64,000 bases of DNA from Telmatospirillum sp. J64-1 (lineage in GTDB: Bacteria; Pseudomonadota; Alphaproteobacteria; Rhodospirillales; Magnetospirillaceae). The stretch is taken from NCBI RefSeq assembly GCF_006980715.1, contig NZ_SBHN01000010.1, forward strand, positions 448 through 64,447, read 5' to 3'. The notes beneath the pieces were generated by a model. The model was not told the origin of the DNA and did no database searches. It saw only the letters and a list, made by a program, of their open reading frames with translations. How positions within the stretch are numbered: the first letter of the stretch is position 1; each line of letters starts with the position of its first letter. Of this stretch, positions 18,260 through 26,744 are shown in pieces. The translations under genes and the position numbers were made by a program.

Positions 18260-18973
18260 ATGACAGTTTCGCTTCGTCTCGCCGTCTTCGACGTGGATGG
18301 CACCCTGATCGACAGCCAGCACAATATCATCGCGGCGATGACCGAAGCCTGGCGTGCCCATGGCTATGCGGACCCGCGGCCCGAGGCGGTGCGGCGGATC
18401 ATCGGCCTGTCGCTGGTCGAGGCGGTGGCCACGCTGATGCCCGAGGCTTCGCCGGAGGAACATCTGAAGGTGGCGCATGCCTACAAGGATGCCTTCTTCA
18501 CCCTGCGCCAGGCGCCCGATCATCACGAACCGCTTTTTCCCGGCGCGCGCGAGGCTCTGGCGCGGCTGGAGGATGAGGGCTGGCTGCTAGCGGTGGCGAC
18601 GGGCAAGACCCGGCGCGGCCTGGATGCCATGATCGAGCGCCACGGCCTGGAGGGCATCTTCGTGTCGCTGCAGACGGCGGACGGCAATCCCGGCAAGCCC
18701 CATCCCGGCATGCTGCTGCGTGCGGTCGAGGAAGCGGGCGCCGAGACGGCCAACAGCGTCATGATCGGCGACACCACCTTCGACATGCAGATGGCCCGCT
18801 CGGCCGGGACAGGGGCCGTGGGCGTGGCCTGGGGCTACCATGCCGCCTCCGAATTGCGTGCCGCCGGTGCTCATGTGCTGGTGGAAGACTACGGGCACCT
18901 GCCGGGCCTGCTGCCCGGCCTGATCGGTTCAGAGCGGGAAGGCGAAGAGGAATGCGTTTCGGCACGATCGTAA
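18260..18973 (+). CDS. HAD-IA family hydrolase (phosphoglycolate phosphatase-like)
   Basis: Haloacid dehalogenase superfamily phosphatase, cytoplasmic. Motif I is FDVDGTLIDS (nucleophile Asp10, general acid Asp12), followed by a small helical cap, then motif II in AVATGKTRRG, motif III Lys in NPGKPHPGML, and motif IV IGDTTFDMQMA. The 237-residue length fits the Gph-like group. The substrate cannot be read from sequence. It is preceded by a 187-base gap with a 7-bp hairpin (18103-18121). Its 3' end overlaps the following AsmA-like gene by 22 bases. Confidence 0.87.
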   Translation: MTVSLRLAVFDVDGTLIDSQHNIIAAMTEAWRAHGYADPRPEAVRRIIGLSLVEAVATLMPEASPEEHLKVAHAYKDAFFTLRQAPDHHEPLFPGAREALARLEDEGWLLAVATGKTRRGLDAMIERHGLEGIFVSLQTADGNPGKPHPGMLLRAVEEAGAETANSVMIGDTTFDMQMARSAGTGAVGVAWGYHAASELRAAGAHVLVEDYGHLPGLLPGLIGSEREGEEECVSARS

Positions 18974-20460
18974 AGATTGCCGCACTGGCCCTGGTCGCCT
19001 TGACGGTGGCCATGGTGGCCGCTGTGAAATCCTTCGACGTGGACGAATATCGGGCGTTGCTGGTGCGCGAGGTCGAGGCGGCGACCGGGCGGGAATTGGT
19101 GATCGGCGGCCCGTTGCAGCTTGAGATGTCGCTGACGCCGACCATCGTCGCCACCGATGTCAGCCTTGCCAATGCGGAATGGGGCTCGCAGCCGGTGATG
19201 GCGCGTGCCAAGCGGATCGAGGCGCATGTCTCGCTGCTGCCGCTGCTGGGCGGCGAGGTGCAGATCCGCCGTCTGGTGGTGGTCGAACCCGATTTGCTGC
19301 TGGAGCGCGACGCGCAGGGGCGGGGCAATTGGGAGGTCAGCGCCATCGATCCGGAAGGCGCGGAACCCCGCGCCGAGGCGCCGCTGCCCAGCTTCCGTTT
19401 CGAGCGGCTGCGGATTGAAAAGGCCAATATCGCCTATCGCGACGGCGCCACCTTCCGCAATGCGGTCATCGAACGCTTGACCATGGAAACCGATGCCGCC
19501 ACCGCGCCGGTGGCCCTGACCGTGGTGGGAAGCATCGAGGGGCGGCGCTTCGACGGCAGCGGGGTACTGGGCTCCTCGAACGATCTGCATCATCAATCCA
19601 GGCCGTTCCCGGTCAAGCTGCGGCTCAATAGCGGCGGCTTGATCCTGGCCGCCGACGGGGGAATCGCCGACATGGCGGCCTTGCGCGGCGTTGACCTGCG
19701 CATGACCTTCGAGGGCACGGAACTGTCCGAAGCCGCCCGCATCGCGGGCTACGACCTGCCCCAGTCCGGCCCGTTCCGTTCCTCCTTCCGCGTGCAGCGG
19801 CCGGAAAATGCCTGGCAGATCGTCGAAATAGACGGTGCCCTCGGTAAGCGGGATCTGGGGACGCTGTCGGTGAAAGGGGCGGTGGCCGACGTCGCGGACC
19901 TGACCGGCCTGGACATGACCTTCAGCTTCGAGACCACCGACCTCTCGCGTCTTTCCGCCCTGGCGGGCAGTCCCTTGCCGGCGGTCGGCCCGATCAAGCT
20001 GTCCACTCGCGTGACCGGAGCGCCGGAGGGTTGGCGGCTGGGCGAGCTGAAGCTGGGCCTCGGCTCCACCACGATGACGGGAAGCGCGCTGCTGGACCTG
20101 TCGGAGGAGAAGCCGCGGCTGGTGGGCGATTTCACCGCGCCGCTGATCGATACCGCAGACTTCCTGCGCCGTCCTTCCCGGTCGGCGGAAGTGGGCGGCG
20201 AGGGAAGCCGGCCGGTCGTTGACGGAACCGCTCTGGGACGGCTGGTGGCGGGGGACCCTGTGCCGGTGGAAAGCCTGCGTGGCCTGGATGCCGATCTGGC
20301 GGTGAGCACCGAGCAGCTGGTGGTGGCGGATATGTCGGCGCAACGGGCGCTGTTCAGATTGTCGCTGCGCGACGGCCTGCTGACCCTCCTTGAGCTGGAG
20401 GCAACGGCCCTGTCGGAGAGAAGCGACATCAACTCGATGAAGGGAACCTTGGGGAATTGA
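18952..20460 (+). CDS. Short AsmA-like protein
   Basis: AsmA-family protein; members are anchored in the inner membrane and extend into the periplasm, with links to outer-membrane assembly or lipid transport. Residues about 5-26 form the N-terminal membrane anchor (IVKIAALALVALTVAMVAAV), followed by the AsmA domain start FDVDEYRALLVREVEAATGRELVI and GPLQLEMSLTPTIVATDV. At 502 residues it stops inside what is normally the second conserved C-terminal region (AFR-like RLSLRDGLLTLLELEAT), so it looks C-terminally short. The stop overlaps the TTG start of the ATP12 gene. Confidence 0.8.
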   Translation: MRFGTIVKIAALALVALTVAMVAAVKSFDVDEYRALLVREVEAATGRELVIGGPLQLEMSLTPTIVATDVSLANAEWGSQPVMARAKRIEAHVSLLPLLGGEVQIRRLVVVEPDLLLERDAQGRGNWEVSAIDPEGAEPRAEAPLPSFRFERLRIEKANIAYRDGATFRNAVIERLTMETDAATAPVALTVVGSIEGRRFDGSGVLGSSNDLHHQSRPFPVKLRLNSGGLILAADGGIADMAALRGVDLRMTFEGTELSEAARIAGYDLPQSGPFRSSFRVQRPENAWQIVEIDGALGKRDLGTLSVKGAVADVADLTGLDMTFSFETTDLSRLSALAGSPLPAVGPIKLSTRVTGAPEGWRLGELKLGLGSTTMTGSALLDLSEEKPRLVGDFTAPLIDTADFLRRPSRSAEVGGEGSRPVVDGTALGRLVAGDPVPVESLRGLDADLAVSTEQLVVADMSAQRALFRLSLRDGLLTLLELEATALSERSDINSMKGTLGN

Positions 20461-21152
20461 AGATCAAGCGTTTCTACAAGCAAGCCGGTGTGGCCGAGGC
20501 GGAAGGCGGATTCGCCGTCACCCTGGACGGGCGGTCCGTGCGCACGCCCATGGGGCAGCCCCTGACCCTGCCCAGCCGCGGCCTGGCCGAAGCCATCGCC
20601 GAGGAATGGGGCGCCCAGGCCCAGGAGGTCGCGCCCGAAACCATGCCCTGCATGCAATTGGCGAGCACCGCGCTTGACCGTATCGAGGCGCAGAAGGACG
20701 AGATCATCGGCCAACTGATGAAATATGCCGGCACCGATCTGCTGTGCTATCGCGCCGACCAGCCGCAGGAATTGATCAAGCGCCAGGATATCCTGTGGCA
20801 GCCCTTGCTGGATTGGGTGGCGGCACGCTGGGGCGTGCAGATGGCGGTGACGCGGGGCATCATTCCCGTCGAGCAATCCCCCGAAGCCATCGACAGCCTG
20901 CGCCAGGTGGTGCTGGCCTATGACAACTGGCAGCTCTCGGCCCTGCAGTCGGCAACGGCGGCGGCGGGATCCCTGATCATCGCCCTGGCCCTGGTCGAAG
21001 GCCGCCTCTCCGCCGCCGAAGCCTTCGCCGTCTCGCAGGTGGACGAGACCTGGCAGATCGAGCAATGGGGCGAAGACCCCGAAGCCACCCGCCGCCGCGC
21101 CGCCCTGGAAGCCGACGTCCACGGTGCAGCGCGCTTCCTGTCTTTGCTCTGA
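20457..21152 (+). CDS. ATP12-family F1-ATPase assembly chaperone
   Basis: ATP12 homologues bind the F1 alpha subunit during ATP synthase assembly, in mitochondria and in alphaproteobacteria. The product starts MKIKRFYKQAGVAEAEGGF and has the family blocks VTLDGRSVRTPMGQPL, ALDRIEAQKDEIIGQLMKYAGTDLLCYRA and WQLSALQSATAAAGSLIIAL. The 231-residue length is normal. The only start that keeps the conserved KRFYK sequence is TTG at 20457, which overlaps the AsmA-like stop. The weak start and the short upstream gene suggest a past deletion at this junction. Confidence 0.9.
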   Translation: MKIKRFYKQAGVAEAEGGFAVTLDGRSVRTPMGQPLTLPSRGLAEAIAEEWGAQAQEVAPETMPCMQLASTALDRIEAQKDEIIGQLMKYAGTDLLCYRADQPQELIKRQDILWQPLLDWVAARWGVQMAVTRGIIPVEQSPEAIDSLRQVVLAYDNWQLSALQSATAAAGSLIIALALVEGRLSAAEAFAVSQVDETWQIEQWGEDPEATRRRAALEADVHGAARFLSLL

Positions 21153-21188
21153 TTTCTTCTCAGGCTTGGTTTTGGAGCCTCTACCCGA

Positions 21189-21242
21189 GTGTCTTGGTGG
21201 CCAAGAAGAGGAACCACCAAGACACGAAGGCACCAAGGAAGG
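21189..21242 (+). repeat. Left repeat array flanking the GxxExxY gene
   Basis: An array with 8-bp period (caccaaga, cacgaagg, caccaagg) occupies about 21216-21239. It is preceded by a perfect 12-bp inverted copy: gtgtcttggtgg (21189-21200) pairs with ccaccaagacac (21214-21225) around a 13-base loop. The segment 21206-21241 recurs in inverted orientation at 21804-21840, on the far side of the gene. Confidence 0.8.
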
Positions 21243-21313
21243 GTTCCCTAGGGCGCGCGGCGGAGTGATGCGCCCTCTTGGTGTTCCCTCCAATCTCCTC
21301 CAGGCATTAAAGG

Positions 21314-21727
21314 TCAGAGAATGAAGCGGCGGATGCCGTGCTTGATTTGGGGGACGCCGAAGTTGATCAGCAGGCCGAGGCGGAGGCCGGTCAGCTTGAG
21401 ATAGGTCAGCAACTGCGCTTCGAAGAGGCGATTATGCATCTCGGCGGCCTTGATCTCGACGATCAGGGCATCCTCCACCAGAAGATCGACACGAAAGCCA
21501 GCTTCGATACGCAGGCCGTCATAGAAGACCGGCACGCCGACTTGGCGCGCTACCTTCAGACTGCGTTTGCCGAGTTCGTGGCAGAGGCAGGTCTCGTAGA
21601 CGGATTCGAGGAGGCCGGGGCCGAGCGCCGTATGCACCTTGAAGGCCGCATCGACAACCTGGCGGGCCAAGGTATCGAGTTCGGCGCTGACCGGCTCTCT
21701 TGGAGCCTTCGTGTCTTGGTGGCTCAT
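21314..21727 (-). CDS. GxxExxY protein (PD-(D/E)XK nuclease-like)
   Basis: A 137-residue member of the GxxExxY family, a small protein with a PD-(D/E)XK nuclease-like core and no firmly established role. The naming motif is Gly38-Glu41-Tyr44 (GPGLLESVYE). The nuclease-like core is Asp81 with Glu91-x-Lys93 (FRVDLLVED, then LIVEIKAAE). The first ten residues, MSHQDTKAPR, are encoded by a third copy of the flanking 8-bp periodic repeat (caccaaga, cacgaagg, ctccaaga). AAGGAG lies 10 bases before the ATG. The gene is opposite in strand to both neighbours and sits between inverted repeat arrays, so it looks like a mobile or transferred cassette. Confidence 0.88.
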   Translation of the reverse strand: MSHQDTKAPREPVSAELDTLARQVVDAAFKVHTALGPGLLESVYETCLCHELGKRSLKVARQVGVPVFYDGLRIEAGFRVDLLVEDALIVEIKAAEMHNRLFEAQLLTYLKLTGLRLGLLINFGVPQIKHGIRRFIL

Positions 21728-21756
21728 CCCGTCGTCGCTCCTTCACGCCATGTCTC

Positions 21757-21840
21757 CGAGGCACCAAGGAATTGTATTCCTAGGAGCCGAGGCGGAACGC
21801 TTTGTCTTCTTTGTGCCTTGGTGTCTTTGTGGTTCCTCTT
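21757..21840 (-). repeat. Right repeat array flanking the GxxExxY gene
   Basis: 21804-21840 is an inverted, diverged copy of the left array; on the minus strand it reads cacaaaga, caccaagg, cacaaaga, again with 8-bp period and preceded by gaggaacc. At 21760-21785 a direct copy of the left array's trailing part occurs (ggcaccaaggaa followed by a ttcc.tagg segment), matching 21230-21253. The arms therefore combine inverted and direct similarity around the gene. Confidence 0.75.
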
Positions 21841-22010
21841 CTCTGCCATCACAGCGCGAAAACACCAATAAATTGTTCTCGGAGGTGCCGACAGGACAAT
21901 TCTCCCGCCTGTCTTGAAGGATGGGATGTCGTCATTGCCGCACGGCAAGAACGCTCCGGCAAGGCGGGGCGTTTCTGCTATAAGGGAGGGAGGACGAAGA
22001 GAGGTTGGGT

Positions 22011-22295
22011 ATGTCGGAGACGAAGACCGTTCATGTGCGGATCGAAGGGCGGGTGCAGGGTGTGTGGTATCGCGCCTGGACCGTGGGCGAGGCCCGCAAG
22101 CTGGGGCTGTCCGGTTGGGTGCGGAATCGCAGCGACGGCAGTGTCGAGGCCCTGTTCCAAGGCAGTTCCGCCGCTGTCGATGCCATGCTGGCGGCATGCC
22201 GGGAGGGGCCGCCTGCCGCCCGGGTCAGCGCCGTGACCGTCAATCCCGCCGAAGCTTACGACGGCACGGATTTCGAACAGCGGGCGACGGTCTAA
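22011..22295 (+). CDS. acyP: Acylphosphatase
   Basis: Hydrolyses carboxyl-phosphate bonds of acylphosphates; small cytoplasmic enzyme. The catalytic loop [15 protein letters not shown] (residues about 9-23) contains the phosphate-binding Arg. The second motif, [21 protein letters not shown], includes the catalytic Asn. The 94-residue length is normal. The ATG at 22011 is chosen by family start and the GAGAGG purine stretch upstream. It is convergent with the diguanylate cyclase gene, 13 bases away. Confidence 0.95.
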   Translation: MSETKTVHVRIEGRVQGVWYRAWTVGEARKLGLSGWVRNRSDGSVEALFQGSSAAVDAMLAACREGPPAARVSAVTVNPAEAYDGTDFEQRATV

Positions 22296-22308
22296 GGTTT
22301 CCCTTGCC

Positions 22309-23241
22309 TTACTGATGCAGCGCCCGGCCGTTCTGGGCGCGGAGCCGGCAGTTCAGGGAATCCAGTTCCTCGGTCGGGCCGGCGACGCGGACGCAGTTGC
22401 GGCCCGAGCGCTTGGCGGAATAGAGCATCTGGTCCGCCGTCTCGATGCTTTCCTCGACCGAACTCCCCGGGTCCAGTTGGCAGACGCCGATGGAGACGGT
22501 GATCGTGGTGCGGCGGCCGTCCTCGAAGGTGACGGGCAGGCGGCCCATCAGGCCGCGCAAGCGGTCGAGCACCCGGCGTGCGGTGGCCGCGTCGGTATTG
22601 GGCAGGCAGAACAGGAATTCCTCGCCGCCATAGCGATAGACCATGTCGTAGGGCCGCAGGCGGCGCATGAAGAAGCGGGCGGCGAGGCTGAGGACCTTGT
22701 CGCCGGCGCGGTGGCCATAGGTGTCGTTGACGTTCTTGAAGAAGTCGATGTCGGCCAGGGCGATGCAGCAGGGCTGGCCGGTGCGCATGGCCCGGGTCCA
22801 TTCCCGGCGCAGGTCGCGCATCATGCCCTGGCGGTTCCGCACGCTGGTCAGCGGGTCCGTCTCGGCCAGGATCTGGCGGGCCAGGGCCTGCAGGTCGCGC
22901 AGGGCCGCCTGATAGCCCTCGACCGATCCCATGAAGGCCAGATAGTCGCCCGCTTCGATCCGCCCGCCCTTCAGGCTGACCAGGCGCAGCGCCTCCACAT
23001 GCTTGTCCAGCCTGCGGTGCGCCGCCTTCAGCCGGTTCCAGGCCTGGCGGCGGCCATGCGGGATGCCGCCTTCCAATGCCGTGCCCACCCAGTCCTCGAC
23101 GGCTTGCGGCAGGGCGTCGAGCGGTCGCAGCGGGATGCAGTGGAACATCAGGGCGCAATGGATTTGCTTCAGCCACGCCAGATGTTCGTTCGACACCTTC
23201 TCCAGATACTGGATCGCCAGCTGGGTGTTGACCGGTTTCAC
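22309..23241 (-). CDS. Diguanylate cyclase with CZB-like N-terminus
   Basis: Makes cyclic di-GMP from two GTP. The C-terminal GGDEF domain (about residues 125-295) has DPLTSVRNRQGM, ADIDFFKNVNDTYGH and the active-site motif YRYGGEEF, so it should be active; no clear RxxD inhibitory site is seen. The N-terminal 100 residues are helical, with NEHLAWLKQIH and AAHRRLDKHV spaced like the zinc-binding CZB domain of DgcZ, but the usual Cys ligand is not evident. I chose GTG at 23241 because AGAGGAAGC precedes it; an upstream ATG (23304) would add 21 residues without a good site. About 310 residues. Confidence 0.85.
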   Translation of the reverse strand: MKPVNTQLAIQYLEKVSNEHLAWLKQIHCALMFHCIPLRPLDALPQAVEDWVGTALEGGIPHGRRQAWNRLKAAHRRLDKHVEALRLVSLKGGRIEAGDYLAFMGSVEGYQAALRDLQALARQILAETDPLTSVRNRQGMMRDLRREWTRAMRTGQPCCIALADIDFFKNVNDTYGHRAGDKVLSLAARFFMRRLRPYDMVYRYGGEEFLFCLPNTDAATARRVLDRLRGLMGRLPVTFEDGRRTTITVSIGVCQLDPGSSVEESIETADQMLYSAKRSGRNCVRVAGPTEELDSLNCRLRAQNGRALHQ

Positions 23242-23359
23242 GCTTCCTCTCTTTCGACGGCAGTGGGCAGGCAGGCCGCTGTCTTCATGAGAGGAGTATC
23301 CCATGAAATCCACATGCGCCGTCCGTCAATAAAGAGATAAAGGAAAGGCGAGCCGGACT

Positions 23360-23380
23360 AACCCCTCTGGGGGAGGGGTT
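23360..23380 (-). terminator. Hairpin between lipB and the GGDEF gene
   Basis: Perfect 8-bp stem aacccctc (23360-23367) with gaggggtt (23373-23380). It lies downstream of lipB on the minus strand and about 120 bases before the diguanylate cyclase start. The following T content is modest, so this is a possible rather than certain terminator. Confidence 0.4.
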
Positions 23381-23503
23381 CGCCGGATGCACCGGGACAT
23401 CTAATGGATAGGAAAACTTTTACGCAGAATCTTAACATTTTTTACTTTTGAAGGGGCGAGGCGAAAGGCGAAAAGCCGAACATCGAAAGAGGGGGCGGAA
23501 AGA

Positions 23504-24160
23504 TTACTCGCAGGCCCGTTCCTGCACGGTGCCGAAAACCTCGTCGAAGGCCGCGATCAGGGCGCAATCGACCTCTTCCATGGTCGGCGTCAGCCCCAGG
23601 TCCCACAGCGAGGTGACGCCATGGGCGCTGATGCCGCAGGGCACGATGCCGGAGAAATGCTCCAGATCGGGTTCCACGTTGATGGCGATGCCATGGAAGG
23701 TCACCCAGCGCCGCACGCGCACGCCGATGGCGGCGATCTTGTCCTCGCGCCCACCCTCGCGCACCACCCAGATGCCGACGCGGCCCTCGCGCCGTTCGCC
23801 CTTGACGTTGAAGCGGGCGAGCGCCCGGATCACCCATTCCTCCAGATCGTGGACGAAGCAGCGGATATCGGCGCCGCGCTGCTTGAGGTCGAGCATCACA
23901 TAGGCCACGCGCTGGCCCGGCCCGTGATAGGTGTACTGGCCGCCGCGTCCGGTGGCATAGACCGGAAAACGGTTGGGCGTCAGCAGATCGGAGGACTGGG
24001 CGCTGGTCCCGGCGGTGTAGAGGGGAGGATGTTCCAGCAGCCAGATGCATTCCGGCGCGCCCTCGTCGCGGATGGCCTTGACCCGCTTTTCCATGGCCTC
24101 GATGGCCTCGGGATAGGGGACCAGGCTATCGCTGACCTGCCATTCCACAGAAGTTTTCAT
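23504..24160 (-). CDS. lipB: Octanoyl-[ACP]:protein N-octanoyltransferase
   Basis: LipB transfers octanoate from acyl carrier protein to lipoyl domains, the first step of endogenous lipoate synthesis. Visible motifs are the [16 protein letters not shown] block with conserved His, the catalytic Lys in [21 protein letters not shown], and the catalytic Cys in [15 protein letters not shown]. The 218-residue product begins [19 protein letters not shown]. An upstream in-frame GTG (24175) would add five residues. It is divergent from the downstream tRNA-Leu and malic enzyme genes. Confidence 0.95.
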   Translation of the reverse strand: MKTSVEWQVSDSLVPYPEAIEAMEKRVKAIRDEGAPECIWLLEHPPLYTAGTSAQSSDLLTPNRFPVYATGRGGQYTYHGPGQRVAYVMLDLKQRGADIRCFVHDLEEWVIRALARFNVKGERREGRVGIWVVREGGREDKIAAIGVRVRRWVTFHGIAINVEPDLEHFSGIVPCGISAHGVTSLWDLGLTPTMEEVDCALIAAFDEVFGTVQERACE

Positions 24161-24254
24161 TTCTTGCAACACCACGCTTGATCTGCACCTGCCAATTTGC
24201 TATTTCCCCTGGACCTCGAAGGCAAGCAGTTTGAACGGCGAGCCTAATCGATAT

Positions 24255-24341
24255 GCGGTCGTGGCGGAATTGGTAGACGCGCAGCGTTGAGGTCGCTGTG
24301 GGGTAACTCCCGTGGAAGTTCGAGTCTTCTCGACCGCACCA
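24255..24341 (+). tRNA. tRNA-Leu (anticodon GAG)
   Basis: An 87-base cloverleaf with encoded CCA. The acceptor stem GCGGTCG (24255-24261) pairs with CGACCGC (24331-24337). The anticodon stem CAGCG/CGCTG encloses the loop TTGAGGT, giving anticodon GAG. A long variable arm (class II) and the T loop TTCGAGT are present. It would read CUC and CUU leucine codons. A terminator follows immediately. Confidence 0.97.
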
Positions 24342-24347
24342 ACGATT

Positions 24348-24384
24348 AAAAGGCCCGTAGGCGGATGCTGCGGGCCTTTTCGTT
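24348..24384 (+). terminator. Terminator after tRNA-Leu
   Basis: 10-bp stem aaaaggcccg (24348-24357) with cgggcctttt (24371-24380), 13-base loop, ending in a T run. It sits 6 bases after the tRNA CCA end. Confidence 0.85.
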
Positions 24385-24457
24385 TGTCTTTCACTCGGCG
24401 GCTTCAGACCGTCGTGCTAGTCTCCGAGCCCATCACCTGACAGGGGAGGTCGCGGCC

Positions 24458-26740
24458 ATGTCCGATGAGCTGCGCGACAATGCGCTTGAGTATCACCGTT
24501 TTCCCACGCCCGGTAAGATCAGTGTCGTCGCCACCAAGCCGATGACGACCCAGCGCGACCTTGCGCTGGCCTACAGCCCGGGTGTCGCGGCTGCCTGCGA
24601 AGCCATCGTCGCCGACCCCAAGGAAGCCGCCAGCGTTACCTCGCGCGGCAATCTGGTGGGGGTGATCTCCAACGGCACCGCCGTCCTCGGCCTGGGGAAT
24701 ATCGGCCCGCTGGCGTCGAAGCCGGTAATGGAGGGCAAGGGCGTCCTGTTCAAGAAATTCGCCGGCATCGACGTCTTCGACATCGAGATCGACGAAACGG
24801 ACCCGGACAAGCTGGTCGATATCATCGCCAGCCTGGAACCGACCTTCGGCGGTATCAATCTCGAAGATATCAAGGCCCCCGAATGCTTCGAGGTCGAGCG
24901 GCGCCTGAAGGAACGCATGAACATCCCGGTCATGCATGACGACCAGCACGGTACGGCCATCGTCGTCGGCGCGGCCGTCTACAATGCCATGCGCGTGGTG
25001 GGCAAGAAGCTCGACGAGATCAAGCTGGTCGCTGCCGGTGCCGGCGCCGCCGCCCTGGCCTGCCTCAATCTGCTGATCGCGCTCGGCGTCAAGCGCGAGA
25101 ACATCACCGTCTGCGACATCGTCGGCGTGGTCTACAAGGGCCGCACCGAGCTGATGGACGAGTACAAGGAAGCCTTCGCCCAGGAAACCGAAGGCCGTGT
25201 GCTGGCCGACGTGATCGAAGGCGCCGACGTCTTCCTGGGCCTGTCGGCCCCGCGCGTCCTGTCCGTCGAGATGGTGCGCAAGATGGCCGACAAGCCGGTC
25301 ATCATGGCCCTGGCCAACCCGACCCCGGAAATCATGCCCGAGGAAGTGCGGGAGGTGCGTCCCGACGCCATCATCGCCACCGGGCGGTCGGACTATCCCA
25401 ACCAGGTCAACAACGTCCTGGTCTTCCCCTATATCTTCCGCGGCGCGCTGGATGTCGGCGCGACGGCGATCAACGAGGAAATGAAGCTGGCCGCCGTCAA
25501 GGCGCTGGCCGAACTGGCCTTCTCGCCGCCCGACGACCGCGTTTCCTCGGTCTATGGCGGCCAGCAATTGCGCCTGGGGCCGGATTATGTGATCCCCAAG
25601 CCCTTCGATCCGCGCCTGATCCTGGCAATCGCTCCGGCCGTGGCCAAGGCGGCCATGGATACCGGCGTGGCGACCCTGCCCATCGAGGACTTCGCCGCCT
25701 ATAAGGAGCGCCTGGGCCAGTTCGTCTTCCGCTCTGGCCTGGTGATGAAGCCGGTCTTCGAGCAGGCGCGCCAGGACCGCAAGCGCATCGTCTATGCCGA
25801 TGGCGAAAGCCGCCGCGTGCTGCACGCCACCCAGACCGTGGTCACCGAAGGCCTGGCCTATCCCATCCTGGTCGGCCGCCGCGAAGTGGTCGCCAAGCGC
25901 ATCGCCGATCTGGACCTGAACCTGCGCATCGGCGAGGATTTCGAACTGGTCGATCCCCAGGACGATCCGCGCTTCAACGAATATTGGCGCCTGTACTACT
26001 CGATCATGGCCCGCCAGGGCGTGTCGCCCGACTATGCCCGCACGGTGGTCCGCACCCGCAATACGGTCATCGCCGCGCTGATGCTGAGAAGGGGCGAGGC
26101 CGACGCCATGCTCTGCGGTACGATCGGCCGTTACGACCGTCAGCTCAGCCACGTCCTGGACGTGATCGGGCTGAAGGAGGGGGTGAAGGCGCCTTCGGCC
26201 ATGAACCTTCTCATCCTGCAGAAGGGCACCTATTTCCTGTGCGACACCTATGTCACGCCGGAACCGACCCCGCAGCAGATGTGCGAAATGACCCTCATGG
26301 CTGCCGAAGAAGTGCGGCGTTTCGGGATCGTGCCGAAGGTCGCCCTGCTGTCCCATGCCAATTTCGGCAACCGCCAGACGGCCTCGGCCCAGCGCGTGCG
26401 CGAGGCCCTGGGCCTGATTCGCCAAGCCGATCCGAACCTGGAAATCGACGGCGAAATGCATGCCGACGCGGCCCTGTCCGAGGAGATCCGCAAACGCATC
26501 TTCCCCGATTCGACGCTGAAGGGGCAGGCCAACCTGCTGGTCATGCCGACGCTGGATGCCGCCAACATCGCCTTCAACCTGCTGAAGGTGCTGGGGGACG
26601 GCACCTCGGTCGGTCCGATCCTGATGGGGGTGGACAAGCCGGCCCATATCCTGACGCCTTCGGTGACCGTGCGCGGCATCGTCAACATGACGGCTCTTGC
26701 CGCCGTGGATGCGCAGATGCATCAAGCCGGCAAGGACTGA
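24458..26740 (+). CDS. maeB: NADP-dependent malic enzyme with phosphotransacetylase-like domain
   Basis: Oxidatively decarboxylates malate to pyruvate, supplying NADPH and pyruvate during growth on C4 acids. The N-terminal malic enzyme part (about residues 1-380) has [41 protein letters not shown] and the Rossmann [17 protein letters not shown]. The C-terminal 330 residues are the phosphotransacetylase-like regulatory domain typical of MaeB. ATG 24458 has AGGGGAGG upstream and gives 760 residues; a longer frame would overlap the tRNA terminator. It is followed by mgtE after 4 bases. Confidence 0.95.
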   Translation: MSDELRDNALEYHRFPTPGKISVVATKPMTTQRDLALAYSPGVAAACEAIVADPKEAASVTSRGNLVGVISNGTAVLGLGNIGPLASKPVMEGKGVLFKKFAGIDVFDIEIDETDPDKLVDIIASLEPTFGGINLEDIKAPECFEVERRLKERMNIPVMHDDQHGTAIVVGAAVYNAMRVVGKKLDEIKLVAAGAGAAALACLNLLIALGVKRENITVCDIVGVVYKGRTELMDEYKEAFAQETEGRVLADVIEGADVFLGLSAPRVLSVEMVRKMADKPVIMALANPTPEIMPEEVREVRPDAIIATGRSDYPNQVNNVLVFPYIFRGALDVGATAINEEMKLAAVKALAELAFSPPDDRVSSVYGGQQLRLGPDYVIPKPFDPRLILAIAPAVAKAAMDTGVATLPIEDFAAYKERLGQFVFRSGLVMKPVFEQARQDRKRIVYADGESRRVLHATQTVVTEGLAYPILVGRREVVAKRIADLDLNLRIGEDFELVDPQDDPRFNEYWRLYYSIMARQGVSPDYARTVVRTRNTVIAALMLRRGEADAMLCGTIGRYDRQLSHVLDVIGLKEGVKAPSAMNLLILQKGTYFLCDTYVTPEPTPQQMCEMTLMAAEEVRRFGIVPKVALLSHANFGNRQTASAQRVREALGLIRQADPNLEIDGEMHADAALSEEIRKRIFPDSTLKGQANLLVMPTLDAANIAFNLLKVLGDGTSVGPILMGVDKPAHILTPSVTVRGIVNMTALAAVDAQMHQAGKD

Positions 26741-26744
26741 GCCC

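Noticed and set aside
21189-21840. CRISPR array interpretation of the periodic repeats around the GxxExxY gene
   Set aside because: Units are 8 bp and contiguous without spacers, and no cas gene is nearby.
22315-23340. Long plus-strand ORF opposite the diguanylate cyclase
   Set aside because: High-GC antisense shadow; the minus strand carries clear GGDEF motifs and the plus-strand product matches nothing recognisable.
24200-24394. Minus-strand 64-codon ORF across the tRNA-Leu gene
   Set aside because: It is the antisense translation of a well-formed tRNA-Leu and its terminator, a common false ORF.
24404-26725. 773-codon minus-strand ORF opposite maeB
   Set aside because: His/Asp/Gln-rich antisense translation of a conserved gene; no start context and no motif.
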